Counted from the stretch's first letter, positions 35,478 to 45,163 are shown. The stretch: 64,000 nt of DNA from Blastopirellula marina DSM 3645 (GCF_000153105.1 NZ_AANZ01000002.1:186001-250000); one strand, 5' to 3'. Numbers and translations are program-made. The notes: generated by a model not told the origin, from the letters alone.

Positions 35478-37052
35478 CTATCGATTCTGGGAACGCAAGC
35501 CGACAATCAAAACCGGATCCACTCCGTTGGTCGGATGCAAAAACTCGAGCCGCGTTAACGATTCTCCCTCTTGATATCCCAGGCTGCTCAAATCGACGCC
35601 CACCGCCAGAGCGCGCGAATCAATATTGACCTGCCGTCCATGCATGAATTGCTTGTTGACGAGATCGCCTACCGACGTCGTCACTTCCAAAGAGCGATAG
35701 GTGCAATGCGGTAATAGATCGAGCGCCGAAGGTGAGTTGAGCCCGATATCAAACTTTTCGATCACCAGTTCAGGACGTAACACACGGTCATCCCCTGAAC
35801 GCAGGTGGACCTTGTCGCCGTCGGGATCAAGCACGAGCAACTGAAGATCAAAGAGAACAATATCTGGTCCGGGAGCATTGACAATCGGTTCCTCAAATTC
35901 AACCGCCATGCAAACGGGCTGCGTTTCGCTGCTTCCAGGATTGATGATACCGGTCACCAGACTATAGTCGCCGTCGAGCAGCGAAAGTCGATCCTTCCCT
36001 TCAGGAAGGGAATCTCCCATCCGCGTGCAAAAAGTCGCCGCGTCGATCCCACCCGAAAACTCAACAACGCCGGCTCGCACCAGATCTTCGCGGCCATAGA
36101 CGCCGATCACGCCGTCGCGTTGAATCGTGATGCTAAGCAGTTCGTTCGCCAATGAATCGATCATCGTCGCTTCGTAGCTCACAACGCGATCCGGCAGCTT
36201 CTCTCGATAGGAGAGCGATCCGCTGGGAGCCGTCAATCGACGAGGCGAAGACCCCGGATCGACCTGGGCGGCGTCCCCCACGCGAAGATGCATGATCGGC
36301 TTCGTTTCCGAATTTTCAAGGGCCGACATGGTCGCTTCCCCTTCGACGACGGAGAGTTGGGTTTCGCCGGTTTCGGCCACGTTGACGACAAACCGAGTGC
36401 CCAAGTCAACGATTTCCGCCGAGGGACTCAGCAATTGAAAGCCTTCGGCGCCAGGCGGTGCGAATACGGAGCATTGACCAGAGCGAACCAGCAGGCTCTC
36501 TTCTCCCATCGCAGAAAAGACCGAGGGAGCCTGGAGTACGGCGCGAGCGCCGGAATGAAAGCGGATTGCTAAATAGCCTTGCGTCAGAATGTACTTGCGG
36601 CCAATAGAGATGCGTTGCCCCGGACTGGGCGCTCCCCCTTCGCCAAAGATGACGGCGCTGGCGACCTCAACGATCACCGGGGACGCGTCCTCGTTTTGCA
36701 CGAGCGGAGCCGAGTCGGGCGATTTTTTGGCGTTGCTGGCGAGAAAGTAAACTCCGAACAAACCAACTACCAAACAGGCCGCCAGACTCGCTGCGACGAA
36801 CGTGCGTTTCCCGCTTGTCGACGCTGGTGCTGACAGTGCGGTTGCGGCTTTTTTCGTCGTGGGCACATCCTCATCGGTTCGACTCAATTGGTCGAGATCC
36901 AAGTGCATGCTTATCGCCTGGAGATAGGCGATGCGGAGTTCTTCTGATTCCGCGAGCGCATTCTCCAAGTCTTCTTTTTGCTGCGGCGTCAATCGACCCG
37001 CCAGGCTCGCTTCCACAAGCGGCAAAATTCGATGGAGATCAGGATGGCTCAT
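35478..37052 (-). CDS. FecR-domain transmembrane anti-sigma-like protein
   Basis: From the ATG at 37052 the protein is 524 residues. Residues 1-60 are helical and cytoplasmic (LVEASLAGRLTPQQKEDLE, the usual planctomycete FecR opening). One membrane segment lies at about 85-107, and a FecR-like domain at about 145-260 (QGYLAIRFHSGARAVLQAPS, VDLGTRFVVNVAETGETQLSVVEGEA). The C-terminal 250 residues are a beta-rich domain of unknown type. FecR proteins control an ECF sigma factor; the sigma gene lies directly upstream (48 bases). No TonB receptor is near. Confidence 0.9.
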   Translation of the reverse strand: MSHPDLHRILPLVEASLAGRLTPQQKEDLENALAESEELRIAYLQAISMHLDLDQLSRTDEDVPTTKKAATALSAPASTSGKRTFVAASLAACLVVGLFGVYFLASNAKKSPDSAPLVQNEDASPVIVEVASAVIFGEGGAPSPGQRISIGRKYILTQGYLAIRFHSGARAVLQAPSVFSAMGEESLLVRSGQCSVFAPPGAEGFQLLSPSAEIVDLGTRFVVNVAETGETQLSVVEGEATMSALENSETKPIMHLRVGDAAQVDPGSSPRRLTAPSGSLSYREKLPDRVVSYEATMIDSLANELLSITIQRDGVIGVYGREDLVRAGVVEFSGGIDAATFCTRMGDSLPEGKDRLSLLDGDYSLVTGIINPGSSETQPVCMAVEFEEPIVNAPGPDIVLFDLQLLVLDPDGDKVHLRSGDDRVLRPELVIEKFDIGLNSPSALDLLPHCTYRSLEVTTSVGDLVNKQFMHGRQVNIDSRALAVGVDLSSLGYQEGESLTRLEFLHPTNGVDPVLIVGLRSQNR

Positions 37053-37100
37053 AAGGGGCTCTCTTCTAGAAAATTTCGCCAACGCCAATCGGCGACAATA

Positions 37101-37706
37101 CTATGAATCGGTTCGCAAACGTCGTGAAACGCACTTCGAGAGTCGGCGACGGAGCAAGTACATGCGGTTATAAAAGGTTCTGGTCGAACAACCGAGTTCG
37201 TCAGCAATCGAGTCAAAGGAACGTCCTTCCCAATAAATCTGCCGCAGGAAAGATTGCTCCAACTCTGGCAGCGATTGCAAACACTTTCGCAGCGCCGCTA
37301 GTCGCTGGTCGGCTGCGTCTTGGTCAAAATTCTCTAGCGAAATCGCGAGGAGCTGCTGCAGATCGGTCCGCGCCACCAGGCGATCCGCCGCTCTTGCTCG
37401 GCGAAAATTGTAGGCTTCCAGTCGAGCGACTCCGCAGGCCCAGGAAAGAAAACTGCGCGAGTGATCATAGTCGACAAATTTTTTCCACATCACGATGCTG
37501 ATACGTTGGCAAAGATCCTCGGCATCGGCGATGTTGTTGACCAGCGCCGTCAGGTAAAGCATGATTTTGTCGCGATTGGCTTGCAGCAGTTGCTCAAACT
37601 CCAGTCGCATTTCTGTATCACGAGCATCTAGATCATCTTCGAATTCGTCGACTTCTCGGTTCAATCCCGACACCTTGGCGCCAAAAGACGAGTGCAACTC
37701 TGACAT
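37101..37706 (-). CDS. ECF-type RNA polymerase sigma factor
   Basis: The 201-residue protein has region 2 (FEQLLQANRDKIMLYLTALVNNIADAEDLCQRISIVMWKK, DYDHSRSFLSWACGVARLEAYNFRR) and region 4 with a helix-turn-helix (FDSIADELGCSTRTFYNRMYLLRRRL). This pattern fits the planctomycete ECF subgroup linked to FecR proteins. A ribosome site AGGGAG precedes the ATG. The FecR gene follows 48 bases downstream, so the pair forms a sigma/regulator unit that likely controls surface functions. The DUF1559 and PSD1/DUF1501 genes nearby are plausible targets, not shown. Confidence 0.93.
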   Translation of the reverse strand: MSELHSSFGAKVSGLNREVDEFEDDLDARDTEMRLEFEQLLQANRDKIMLYLTALVNNIADAEDLCQRISIVMWKKFVDYDHSRSFLSWACGVARLEAYNFRRARAADRLVARTDLQQLLAISLENFDQDAADQRLAALRKCLQSLPELEQSFLRQIYWEGRSFDSIADELGCSTRTFYNRMYLLRRRLSKCVSRRLRTDS

Positions 37707-37873
37707 GATCTCCCTTTCGAGGGCTTCTGACGCAAGAAGATCAACAATCAGCGTGTTTTGTTTCCGTATTGTAATTCGCCGCTTGCACCAACAATACTAT
37801 TTCAAAACGGATCAACAACCAGAGCGTCCCCGTTCATTTTCTCTGTGGAACTAAGGACATGGATCGTCGCTCG

Positions 37874-38320
37874 TTACTTGTCCGTCAGCGTGAATTCGTA
37901 AAAGTTGTCGCCTGGATCGACCACGAACGTCTCGTCGCTCGTCTTCACGTTCCAATATTTTTGAGGAACTTTGTTCCATTCGGCCGGTACCGTCGCTGGT
38001 GAGATCATTAACACTTCGTCTCCGATGTCGCCGGGCGGTTTGATGTTAACGACATAGTCGCCGACAAGAATATCGGGACCATTTCTCATTTCCATGGCGA
38101 ACTTTCCCGCCGAGTCGGTTAGCCCAGTCGCCGGAATCCCCGTTTTCACATGCAGCATCACGATCGAAGAACCTTCAGGAATCGTCCCCGATCCATAGAC
38201 GACGCGACCGCGAACAACGCCGGTTTCTCCGGGAAGATTGGACTTGTGACCGCATCCGCCCAATCCGAAAACGGTTGCGCCCGCTAACAATAAGAGATAA
38301 ACAAAGCGACTCGCATACAT
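37874..38320 (-). CDS. Small lipoprotein, carboxypeptidase-regulatory-like
   Basis: From the ATG at 38320 the protein is 148 residues with a lipobox at GLGGC. The mature part is a beta-sandwich (GVVRGRVVYGSGTIPEGSSIV, LTDSAGKFAMEM, DYVVNIKPP), as in the lipoprotein at 31158. It ends 168 bases before the sigma factor gene in the same direction. It and the hydrolase gene upstream (38495) follow a DUF1559 gene, repeating the arrangement at 31-33 kb. The function is unknown. A TTG seven codons upstream could also be a start. Confidence 0.75.
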   Translation of the reverse strand: MYASRFVYLLLLAGATVFGLGGCGHKSNLPGETGVVRGRVVYGSGTIPEGSSIVMLHVKTGIPATGLTDSAGKFAMEMRNGPDILVGDYVVNIKPPGDIGDEVLMISPATVPAEWNKVPQKYWNVKTSDETFVVDPGDNFYEFTLTDK

Positions 38321-38494
38321 GGGATCGTATCCAGTATTCAAAGGAAGGAATAATTATCTAGAGTCTCTCTGGCGAGTTGCCGGGCTGTTGAGCGGGAGCG
38401 CCAGTCGTCAACGCCAAAGCGCCAGGGCATGCTCAACAGAAACTTTCCCAAGAGACTCGACCCTAATAATTGCATTCATCTGTCCGGATGAAGA

Positions 38495-39595
38495 TCACTC
38501 TGCAGCCGATCGAACCGCAACAAAGGATGGCTGCGTCGCTCTCTCAAATTGCTCTAACCAACCGCAAGCAGCTTGGGCGAGTCCTTCATGACCACCCTCA
38601 AAAATCGTCAGGCGCGCGGGGCCCGCGTGTCGTCGCATTTTGATGTCTCGTCCATAGTCGGAATCGACGAGCGTGTCCTGCGGCTGAGGAACGTCGAGCT
38701 CGGAATGATCCCAAAGTTGTTGCATTTCGTCTTCACTGACTAGCTCTGCGTTTCGGCTCGCGGCAAGCTTGTTGAACAGGCGCACCGAGTGTTGAAAGGG
38801 AACCGCGCCCGTCTGCCCGTCATGTACTCCGGCGGCGATGTCGAGCGGCAAGTCGCCGAGTTGCGTGATCCAGTGGATGGGGGATCTTTCTAAATATTCC
38901 GCATCCACTTCAGCGCTGTCGCCCGGCGATCCGCCGCAGCTTTTGGCGATCATTTGCGCGTATCGTTTTGGTTGCCCCTTTTCGCAGTGATCTTCATACC
39001 ACTGGCGCAGATCACTAATGCCCACCCAAGCCGAAACGGCCGAAAACCGCTCAGGATGGCGCGAGGCCATGAGCATCGCCATGTGACCGCCCCCGGAAGC
39101 GCCGGCCAAATAAATGCGCTGCGGATCAGCGTCAAGTTTTTCAATCGCAAAATCAACGCTGTCCAAAATGTCTGCGCGCGCGGCAGGCGAACCGCAGGCG
39201 AGCGGATCGTTGTTGGGACCACGAAAATTGGGTTCGACAAATATCCAATCCTGCTTCAGCGTTTCGTCCAGCCAGGCTTGTTTGTGAAGCCGATAGTCGC
39301 TGCTCCAAGAGTGCAGAAAAATCAGCACAGGTCGAGCGCCCTGTTTCTGCGTTATGGGCAACGCATATCGCAACGGTTGCGACGTGCCGTCAAACGAACT
39401 GACAAATTTGGCTTCCACATATAAGTTGTCGGCGGATCGCGGCAGTTCCTCCGGCGTCGGGTCCTCTGATATCTCTGGCATGGTCATTACGGCATTGGGC
39501 GCGATGCTGACGCCGCACCCACTGGCCAGAAACAGGAGCAGACACATCACAAAACGATCGTGTCGTCTGCGCGGGTGAGCAGCGCCAAATAGCAT
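38495..39595 (-). CDS. Alpha/beta-hydrolase, prolyl-oligopeptidase/esterase type, lipoprotein
   Basis: The protein (366 residues from the ATG at 39595) has an Arg-rich start and hydrophobic stretch ending ASGC, a likely lipobox, so it may be membrane-anchored. The hydrolase core has VLIFLHSWSSDYR (oxyanion region), the nucleophile elbow GASGGGHMAM (Ser), AAGVHDG near residue 260 for the acid, and FEGGHEG with the likely catalytic His. This fits secreted esterase/peptidase families (PHB-depolymerase or S9-like). The substrate is unknown. It lies between DUF1559 and the small lipoprotein; all point leftward. Confidence 0.82.
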   Translation of the reverse strand: MLFGAAHPRRRHDRFVMCLLLFLASGCGVSIAPNAVMTMPEISEDPTPEELPRSADNLYVEAKFVSSFDGTSQPLRYALPITQKQGARPVLIFLHSWSSDYRLHKQAWLDETLKQDWIFVEPNFRGPNNDPLACGSPAARADILDSVDFAIEKLDADPQRIYLAGASGGGHMAMLMASRHPERFSAVSAWVGISDLRQWYEDHCEKGQPKRYAQMIAKSCGGSPGDSAEVDAEYLERSPIHWITQLGDLPLDIAAGVHDGQTGAVPFQHSVRLFNKLAASRNAELVSEDEMQQLWDHSELDVPQPQDTLVDSDYGRDIKMRRHAGPARLTIFEGGHEGLAQAACGWLEQFERATQPSFVAVRSAAE

Positions 39596-39689
39596 AAAAG
39601 CACCAGTCAATTTTGAGTTATCAAAGGCGGAAAAGGGGTGGGGAATCGCAGAGTATCATCGAGCGAATGATACGTGGAAAGCGTGTCAG

Positions 39690-39717
39690 CAAGGGGGGCG
39701 ATCATTCGCCCCCCTTG
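39690..39717 (-). terminator. Strong intercistronic hairpin after second DUF1559 gene
   Basis: A perfect 12 bp stem (CAAGGGGGGCGA, 39690-39701, with TCGCCCCCCTTG, 39706-39717) with a 4-base loop starts 24 bases after the DUF1559 stop and ends about 95 bases before the hydrolase start. No T-run follows on either side, so it is more likely an mRNA-protecting or attenuating hairpin than a full terminator. Confidence 0.65.
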
Positions 39718-39740
39718 AAACAGCACTAAGTTTGTGAGCA

Positions 39741-40748
39741 TTAAAAACTGCCTAACACTTCCCCATCATCACGAGTAGCGAGCAACTTGAGCGTCGTGAG
39801 ATTGAGGTTTTCGCTGAGAAAGCGAACGGAGCCATCGCTGACTGCAACTTGAGCTCCTCCGGGATGGGCCGAGAAAATTCCGTTGTTCAGGCCGTCATTG
39901 TTTTTGACGCCGGTTAGCGCAAGCGTGGAACCGTTGATCGGATACATGATCGTTGTGGTGTTGAAAGTTCTTTCGCTGAATCCAAAGGCGGTCTTATTAA
40001 TACCGCACATGAATCCCTGATGGTTGTTAATCGTGGCCGTTTTATTGCCGCTTGTGTCCGCCACAAAATCAGATTGCTCTCCTACGATGATCGTATTGGA
40101 CAACCCATCCGTCGCGTCGCGCATTTTCACTGCTTTGAGAGGAGTCAGCATCCCGCCGATCGATGCGACGCCGCTTTGGTATCCGACCCATTCGCGGGTT
40201 GCAGAATTCGCCGAGAATCCGAGCATGTCATTGGCCGCGCCGGAGATGCCCGTGTACTGGGGACAAGTGATCGTGTACGAGTAACCAGAACTTCGGACCG
40301 CCTGCAAAGGACTGGACGGACAGATCATCGCGGTGATTTCCCTATCGTTCACAATGGGTCCGTTGACGGAATGCCCGTCATAAGCACCGCCGCCGCCGCT
40401 CGATAGGCTGCCGGGATGGTTACCGACAACTGTCAATTGATCGGAGAGATTACCTTGCTCGATGAAGGGGAGCATTCCTAACCACCAAGATACGCCAAAG
40501 CCGGGGTCCGCCAAGCTCCCAGAGGAATGTCGCGAACCAATTGGGAACGATTTGTAGGTGTCATGGTAGTTGTGCAATCCCAGTCCGATCTGCTTGAGAT
40601 TGTTTTGACAAGACATGCGTCTAGCGGCTTCGCGCGCTTGCTGGACCGCCGGTAGGAGCAGTGCGATCAGGACGCCGATAATTGCGATGACAACGAGCAG
40701 TTCGACCAGAGTAAATCCGGATTGGCCCCTAGATTTGCTGCGAGACAT
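39741..40748 (-). CDS. DUF1559 pseudopilin-like protein
   Basis: The 335-residue protein opens with a basic leader and [20 protein letters not shown], the prepilin motif, then [12 protein letters not shown] and [19 protein letters not shown]. The C-terminal motif is [13 protein letters not shown] (H-X9-DG). A ribosome site GAGGAA precedes the ATG. It is about the same length as the one at 31723 and shares its N-terminal 70 residues closely, but the middle differs, so they are not recent copies. It probably starts a leftward run with the hydrolase and lipoprotein. Confidence 0.95.
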   Translation of the reverse strand: MSRSKSRGQSGFTLVELLVVIAIIGVLIALLLPAVQQAREAARRMSCQNNLKQIGLGLHNYHDTYKSFPIGSRHSSGSLADPGFGVSWWLGMLPFIEQGNLSDQLTVVGNHPGSLSSGGGGAYDGHSVNGPIVNDREITAMICPSSPLQAVRSSGYSYTITCPQYTGISGAANDMLGFSANSATREWVGYQSGVASIGGMLTPLKAVKMRDATDGLSNTIIVGEQSDFVADTSGNKTATINNHQGFMCGINKTAFGFSERTFNTTTIMYPINGSTLALTGVKNNDGLNNGIFSAHPGGAQVAVSDGSVRFLSENLNLTTLKLLATRDDGEVLGSF

Positions 40749-40860
40749 GCGTATTCCTCGAGAAAAGAACCGAATAGGTGAATGAAAAGAGCGTTAGATC
40801 AACGCCGGTGGGTGAGATTGAATCAACACCCTATCTGTTCATTGGTCGTCGATAAATTTG

Positions 40861-40899
40861 CGAGTTCATGGAAGAAAACAAGAACTCGTTCTTTTTTTG
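40861..40899 (+). terminator. Terminator-like hairpin in the leader region of PSD1
   Basis: CGAGTTC (40861-40867) pairs with GAACTCG (40882-40888) across a 14-base loop, followed by TTCTTTTTTT. No rightward gene precedes it, so it would act either as an attenuator on a long PSD1 leader or to stop stray transcription from the divergent region. Confidence 0.45.
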
Positions 40900-40988
40900 C
40901 AAAATTAGTCGGGTTTAGATTTACACAACGGAATTGGCTGATGTTCTATCCGACAAATCTTTCCCTGCCTTAGAATGGCGACTACCGG

Positions 40989-41002
40989 CCCATTCGAATG
41001 GG
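40989..41002. promoter_or_regulatory. Perfect 14 bp palindrome, possible operator
   Basis: CCCATTCGAATGGG is a perfect dyad in the divergent region, 140 bases before the PSD1 start and 240 from the DUF1559 start. The size suits a dimeric regulator site. No regulator gene is known to match it. Confidence 0.35.
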
Positions 41003-41141
41003 TCGTGATAAAGTTCTTGGAAGATTGCGCCATGAACAATCGCTGGGCAGGAACGACTAGTGAGTAACCTGCCTAATTTGCCTTTGCGACGGCGAAGGCC
41101 ACTCTGATCCGTGCCCTACCCCAAGTAATGCTGAAATAACA

Positions 41142-43580
41142 ATGCCCATGGTATTTCGAATTGCTTTGCTGCTGATTCTGTCGCTGCCGGTTTGCGCGGC
41201 CGCGGCGGAACCGCCTGATTTTGCTCAGGAGGTTCTGCCGATTCTCTCGGCGCATTGTTTTGCGTGTCATGGTCCCGATACAGAAGTTCGTGAAGCCGGC
41301 CTTCGTCTCGATGTTCGCCAGGATGCAATTCGTGAACTCGATAGCGGCGTCGCCGCGATCGTCCCCGGGTCTGCCGACGAGAGTGAACTGATCCAGCGGC
41401 TCTTCACCAGCGACGAGTTTTCGCAGATGCCGCCGCCGGAGACCGGAAAATCTTTGACCGCCCAAGAGAAGGAAATCTTGAAGCGCTGGGTCGAGGATGG
41501 CGCGCCCTATGCCGAACATTGGTCGTTCCAACCCGTTCAGCGCGCGACGCCTCCGCGGGTTAGCGGCGACGCTTGGTCGCGTAACGAGATCGATCATTTC
41601 GTCCTCGCCCGCCTGCAGTCCGCCGGCATGTCGCCTAGTCCGCCGGCTTCGCCGCAAACGTTGATCCGGCGACTGCATCTCGATTTGGTAGGCCTTCCTC
41701 CTTCCTTCGCAGACGTTCAGCGCTTTGTCTCAGACCCCAGTGATCAGGCCTACGAACGCATTGTGGACGAGTTGCTGGCATCCGAGCACTTTGGCGAGCG
41801 CTGGGGTCGTCATTGGTTGGACCTGGCGCGATACGCAGACAGCAACGGTTATTTGGGAGACGAACTGCGACCCGACGCTTGGCGCTATCGCGATTGGGTG
41901 ATCGCGGCCATCAACAATGACATGCCGTACGACGAATTCACGATCGAGCAAATCGCCGGGGACTTGCTCGAGGATGCGACGATGTCGCAGCAAATCGCGA
42001 CCGGTTTCCACAGCAACGCGATGAAGAATACGGAAGCAGGCGTCGACAAAGAAGCGGATCGCGTAATTCAGACCGTCGATCGACTCAGCACGGTTGGCGC
42101 CATCTGGCTGGGCCTAACGGTTGGCTGTGCAGAATGTCATACGCACAAGTTTGATCCGATCACGCATCAAGAGTTCTATCAGCTCTACGCGTTCTTCAAT
42201 AACTTGGAGTCCAAGAAGCTGGTGCTCGGTTATCGCGACGGAAAGTCGGAATCGCCGAAGGAGATTGAAAAACGGGAACAGCAGCTGCAAAAACTCGTCA
42301 ACCGCATCCGTCGCCAGGAAGAGCTGCTCGGTCCCGCCCAAAGCGCTTTGCTCGACCAATTTCTGGTCACCCTCGACAAGCCGACCAGTCGTCGGACGGA
42401 GAGTGAAAAAGAAGCGCTCGAACATTGGTTGGCCGATTTGCAAACCGATACCAACAAACTGTTAACCGAATACGAATCACTGAGCCATCAACGACCGGAA
42501 CCGGTAGAGATCGTCGCTCAGGGGATGCAAGAATCGCGCAAGCAACGCAAAACGCACATCCACTACCGCGGAGATTTCAGGCAACCGACTCAGCAGGTCT
42601 ATCCGGCGACGCCGCAGTTTTTGCCCCCGCTAGAAAAGCGTCAGGAAGTCGCTGATCGACTCGACTTGGCCCGTTGGCTGGTCCAACCCAATCATCCGCT
42701 GACTTCGCGAACGGCCGCGAATCATCTCTGGCAACACCTATTTCAAGAAGGCTTGTTCCGCACCGAAGAAAACTTGGGCGTCGCCGGCGATCCTCCCACC
42801 CATCCAGAACTGCTGGACTGGTTGGCAAGTGAGTTGGTGAAGAACGGCTGGAGCCGTAAAGCGTTGATCAAGACAATCGCCCTCTCCGCGACTTATCGAC
42901 AAAGCTCGCGCATGACGGCTGAACTTCAACAACGCGATCCGGAAAATCTGTTGCTCGGCAGGCAATTTCGCTGTCGACTCGAAGGGGAAATCATTCGTGA
43001 TCTCGCCCTCTCGTCGGCTGGACAGCTCAATCCAGAGATCGGCGGCCCCAGCATTCGACCGCCGATGAACAAACGACTAACATCGATCAGTCGCAATCAG
43101 GGTTGGGATGTCAGCAAAGGTGACGAGAAATACCGCCGCGGACTTTACATTCTCTTTCGCCGCGCCACTCCCTTTCCGATGTTGACGACGTTTGACAGTC
43201 CCGACTCCACTTCGTCCTGTCCCTCCCGAGAGTTCTCGAACTCTCCGTTGCAATCCTTAGCGCTGCTCAACGATCCCGTCTTTTTCGAGTGTGCTCAGCA
43301 ATTAGGAAACCTGGTTTCTCAGCCAGAACTCGTCGAGGGAGACGCTTGGATCGAGCTCGCCTTTCATCGCACGCTGTCGCGTGCTCCTTCCCAGGAAGAA
43401 ATGAGATTGGCCCAAGCGTTTCACGCCGATCTGTTGCATTCGCTGGAGAAATCCAAGACGGCGGATCTTCAAGCCATCGTGCTCAAGCCGGTCCCGGAAC
43501 TGAGTCTGCAGCAGCAAGCCGCCCGCGTACTCTTCGTACGCAGCTTGATGAACCTGGATGAATTCATCACGCGTGAATAA
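41142..43580 (+). CDS. PSD1 protein: cytochrome-like PSCyt1, DUF1549 and DUF1553
   Basis: The 812-residue protein has a Sec signal peptide (about 1-22) and a c-type heme motif CFACH (Cys39, Cys42, His43) in the PSCyt1 domain, ending MPPP. DUF1549/PSCyt2 (about 150-370) contains RRLHLDLVGLPP, HWLDLARYADSNG, and a second CAECHTHKFDPI heme-like motif. DUF1553 (about 500-800) has NRTWxH-like GRTAANHLWQHLF, TYRQSS and FDSPDSTSSC. Such proteins are planctomycete-specific and presumed periplasmic electron carriers or enzymes. The DUF1501 gene follows 26 bases later. A second ATG two codons downstream is possible. Confidence 0.93.
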   Translation: MPMVFRIALLLILSLPVCAAAAEPPDFAQEVLPILSAHCFACHGPDTEVREAGLRLDVRQDAIRELDSGVAAIVPGSADESELIQRLFTSDEFSQMPPPETGKSLTAQEKEILKRWVEDGAPYAEHWSFQPVQRATPPRVSGDAWSRNEIDHFVLARLQSAGMSPSPPASPQTLIRRLHLDLVGLPPSFADVQRFVSDPSDQAYERIVDELLASEHFGERWGRHWLDLARYADSNGYLGDELRPDAWRYRDWVIAAINNDMPYDEFTIEQIAGDLLEDATMSQQIATGFHSNAMKNTEAGVDKEADRVIQTVDRLSTVGAIWLGLTVGCAECHTHKFDPITHQEFYQLYAFFNNLESKKLVLGYRDGKSESPKEIEKREQQLQKLVNRIRRQEELLGPAQSALLDQFLVTLDKPTSRRTESEKEALEHWLADLQTDTNKLLTEYESLSHQRPEPVEIVAQGMQESRKQRKTHIHYRGDFRQPTQQVYPATPQFLPPLEKRQEVADRLDLARWLVQPNHPLTSRTAANHLWQHLFQEGLFRTEENLGVAGDPPTHPELLDWLASELVKNGWSRKALIKTIALSATYRQSSRMTAELQQRDPENLLLGRQFRCRLEGEIIRDLALSSAGQLNPEIGGPSIRPPMNKRLTSISRNQGWDVSKGDEKYRRGLYILFRRATPFPMLTTFDSPDSTSSCPSREFSNSPLQSLALLNDPVFFECAQQLGNLVSQPELVEGDAWIELAFHRTLSRAPSQEEMRLAQAFHADLLHSLEKSKTADLQAIVLKPVPELSLQQQAARVLFVRSLMNLDEFITRE

Positions 43581-43606
43581 ACTCTCCTCAGCCCCGATCG
43601 GAACCC

Positions 43607-45097
43607 ATGGACCTCAGTCGACTTCAATCCGCTTGTCAGCTTTCCCGGCGCAACTTTCTCTTCCAATCGCTGTGGGGAGTCGGCGCCGTGACGATGGCCG
43701 ACCTGTTGAAAGCCGAAGGGATCGCCCAGGATCCGGCGCCGCAGTTCGATGCGGATCCGCTCGCTGCGAAACAGCCGCACTTCGCAGCGCGCGCCAAACA
43801 TTGCATCTATATTTATCTCGAGGGAGGTCCCAGTCAGATGGACCTCTACGATCCCAAGCCCACATTGAACCGGCTCGATGGCCAAGCGTTGCCCGAGTCG
43901 TTACTCAAGAATATGCAATTTGCGTTTCTCCAAAAAGAAACCGCACGGATCATGGGCACACCGCGAAAGTTCGCGAAGCATGGCGAGTGCGGCATGGATT
44001 TTTCCGATTTGCTGCCGCATCTGGCGACCTGCGCGGATGACTTATGCATGATTCGCTCGGTCCATTCGGATCAGTTCAATCATGTGCCGGCTCAACTGCT
44101 GATGAATTGCGGATCGGCCATCGCTGGGCGACCCAGCATGGGTTCATGGCTCTGTTATGGACTGGGGAGCGAATCGCGGGATCTCCCGGCTTATGTTTCG
44201 CTGGTCACCACCGGCCGCGGCATCCCCGGCGGTTCGGCCAGCTGGTCAAGCGGATTTCTCCCCTCCTCCTACTCCGGCGTTTTATTTGGAAACGAAGGCG
44301 AGACCGTCAACAACATTCGGAATCCAGCCGGAATAACGCCGCATTTGCAGAAGTCGTCGGTCGACTTTATCAACGATCTCAATCGACTACGAACCGCGGA
44401 TACCGGCGACTCCGAACTCGCTAGTCGGATCAAAGCGTACGAACTTGCGTTTCGACTGCAGTCATCCACGCCTGAGCTGACCGACTTGTCGGGAGAAACG
44501 CAAGCGACGCTCGACATGTATGGCTTTGATCGGAAAGAACCGAAAATCAACAGCAATCGCGGCGGCAAAGGATTGTTTCGCGCCTTCGCCTACAACTGCC
44601 TGCTCGCGCGGCGGATGATCGAACGCGGAGTCCGCACCGTCAACGTCATTCATTCTTCGTGGGATCATCACTCACGACTGGATCCCGAATTGGCCCACAA
44701 CTGCGAGATGGCCGATCAACCGATTGCGGCGCTGATTAAAGATCTCAAACAGCGCGGCTTGCTCGAGGATACGTTGGTGATCATTGGGTCTGAGTTTGGC
44801 CGAACTCCGTTGGGCGAAAATCGTCCCGGCTACAAAAAAGTGACGGGACGCGACCACCATCCTGGCGCTTTCACCATTCTCATGGCCGGCGGCGGAATCA
44901 AGCCGGGCTGCGTCTTTGGCGAATCGGATGAAATCGGCTGGAGCGTTCAGCAGAACCCTGTTCACGTACATGACCTGCACGCAACCGTGCTGCATCTCTT
45001 TGGACTCGATCACACGCGCCTGACCCATCGCGTGCAGGGGCGTGATTTCCGTTTAACCGATGTCGCCGGTCGAGTCGTCCAAGAAATCCTTACCTAA
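43607..45097 (+). CDS. DUF1501 family Tat-exported protein
   Basis: The 496-residue protein begins with a Tat-like signal (LSRRNFLFQSLWGVGAVTMADLL). It has the sulfatase-like alkaline-phosphatase fold phrases of DUF1501: IYLEGGPSQMDLYDPKP, SVHSDQFNHVPAQ, IHSSWDHHSRLD, IGSEFGRTPLGEN, and GRDHHPGAFTILMAGGGI. His and Asp residues in those loops probably bind metal. These proteins almost always accompany PSD1 genes, as here, and are presumed to work with them in the periplasm. The reaction is unknown. Confidence 0.94.
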   Translation: MDLSRLQSACQLSRRNFLFQSLWGVGAVTMADLLKAEGIAQDPAPQFDADPLAAKQPHFAARAKHCIYIYLEGGPSQMDLYDPKPTLNRLDGQALPESLLKNMQFAFLQKETARIMGTPRKFAKHGECGMDFSDLLPHLATCADDLCMIRSVHSDQFNHVPAQLLMNCGSAIAGRPSMGSWLCYGLGSESRDLPAYVSLVTTGRGIPGGSASWSSGFLPSSYSGVLFGNEGETVNNIRNPAGITPHLQKSSVDFINDLNRLRTADTGDSELASRIKAYELAFRLQSSTPELTDLSGETQATLDMYGFDRKEPKINSNRGGKGLFRAFAYNCLLARRMIERGVRTVNVIHSSWDHHSRLDPELAHNCEMADQPIAALIKDLKQRGLLEDTLVIIGSEFGRTPLGENRPGYKKVTGRDHHPGAFTILMAGGGIKPGCVFGESDEIGWSVQQNPVHVHDLHATVLHLFGLDHTRLTHRVQGRDFRLTDVAGRVVQEILT

Positions 45098-45163
45098 CCA
45101 AGCTCGCAGCCGCCAAAAGATGAACTGCGAACTTCTGGCCAGCACGCCGATCGGGCGTCGCCG

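Larger units (their letters stand above)
40749..41141. other. Structured divergent intergenic region, 393 bp
   Basis: This lies between the DUF1559 gene (leftward) and the PSD1 gene (rightward) and is AT-rich. It holds a terminator-like hairpin pointing toward PSD1 (40861-40899) and a perfect 14 bp palindrome (40989-41002). No gene is supported. Confidence 0.5.
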
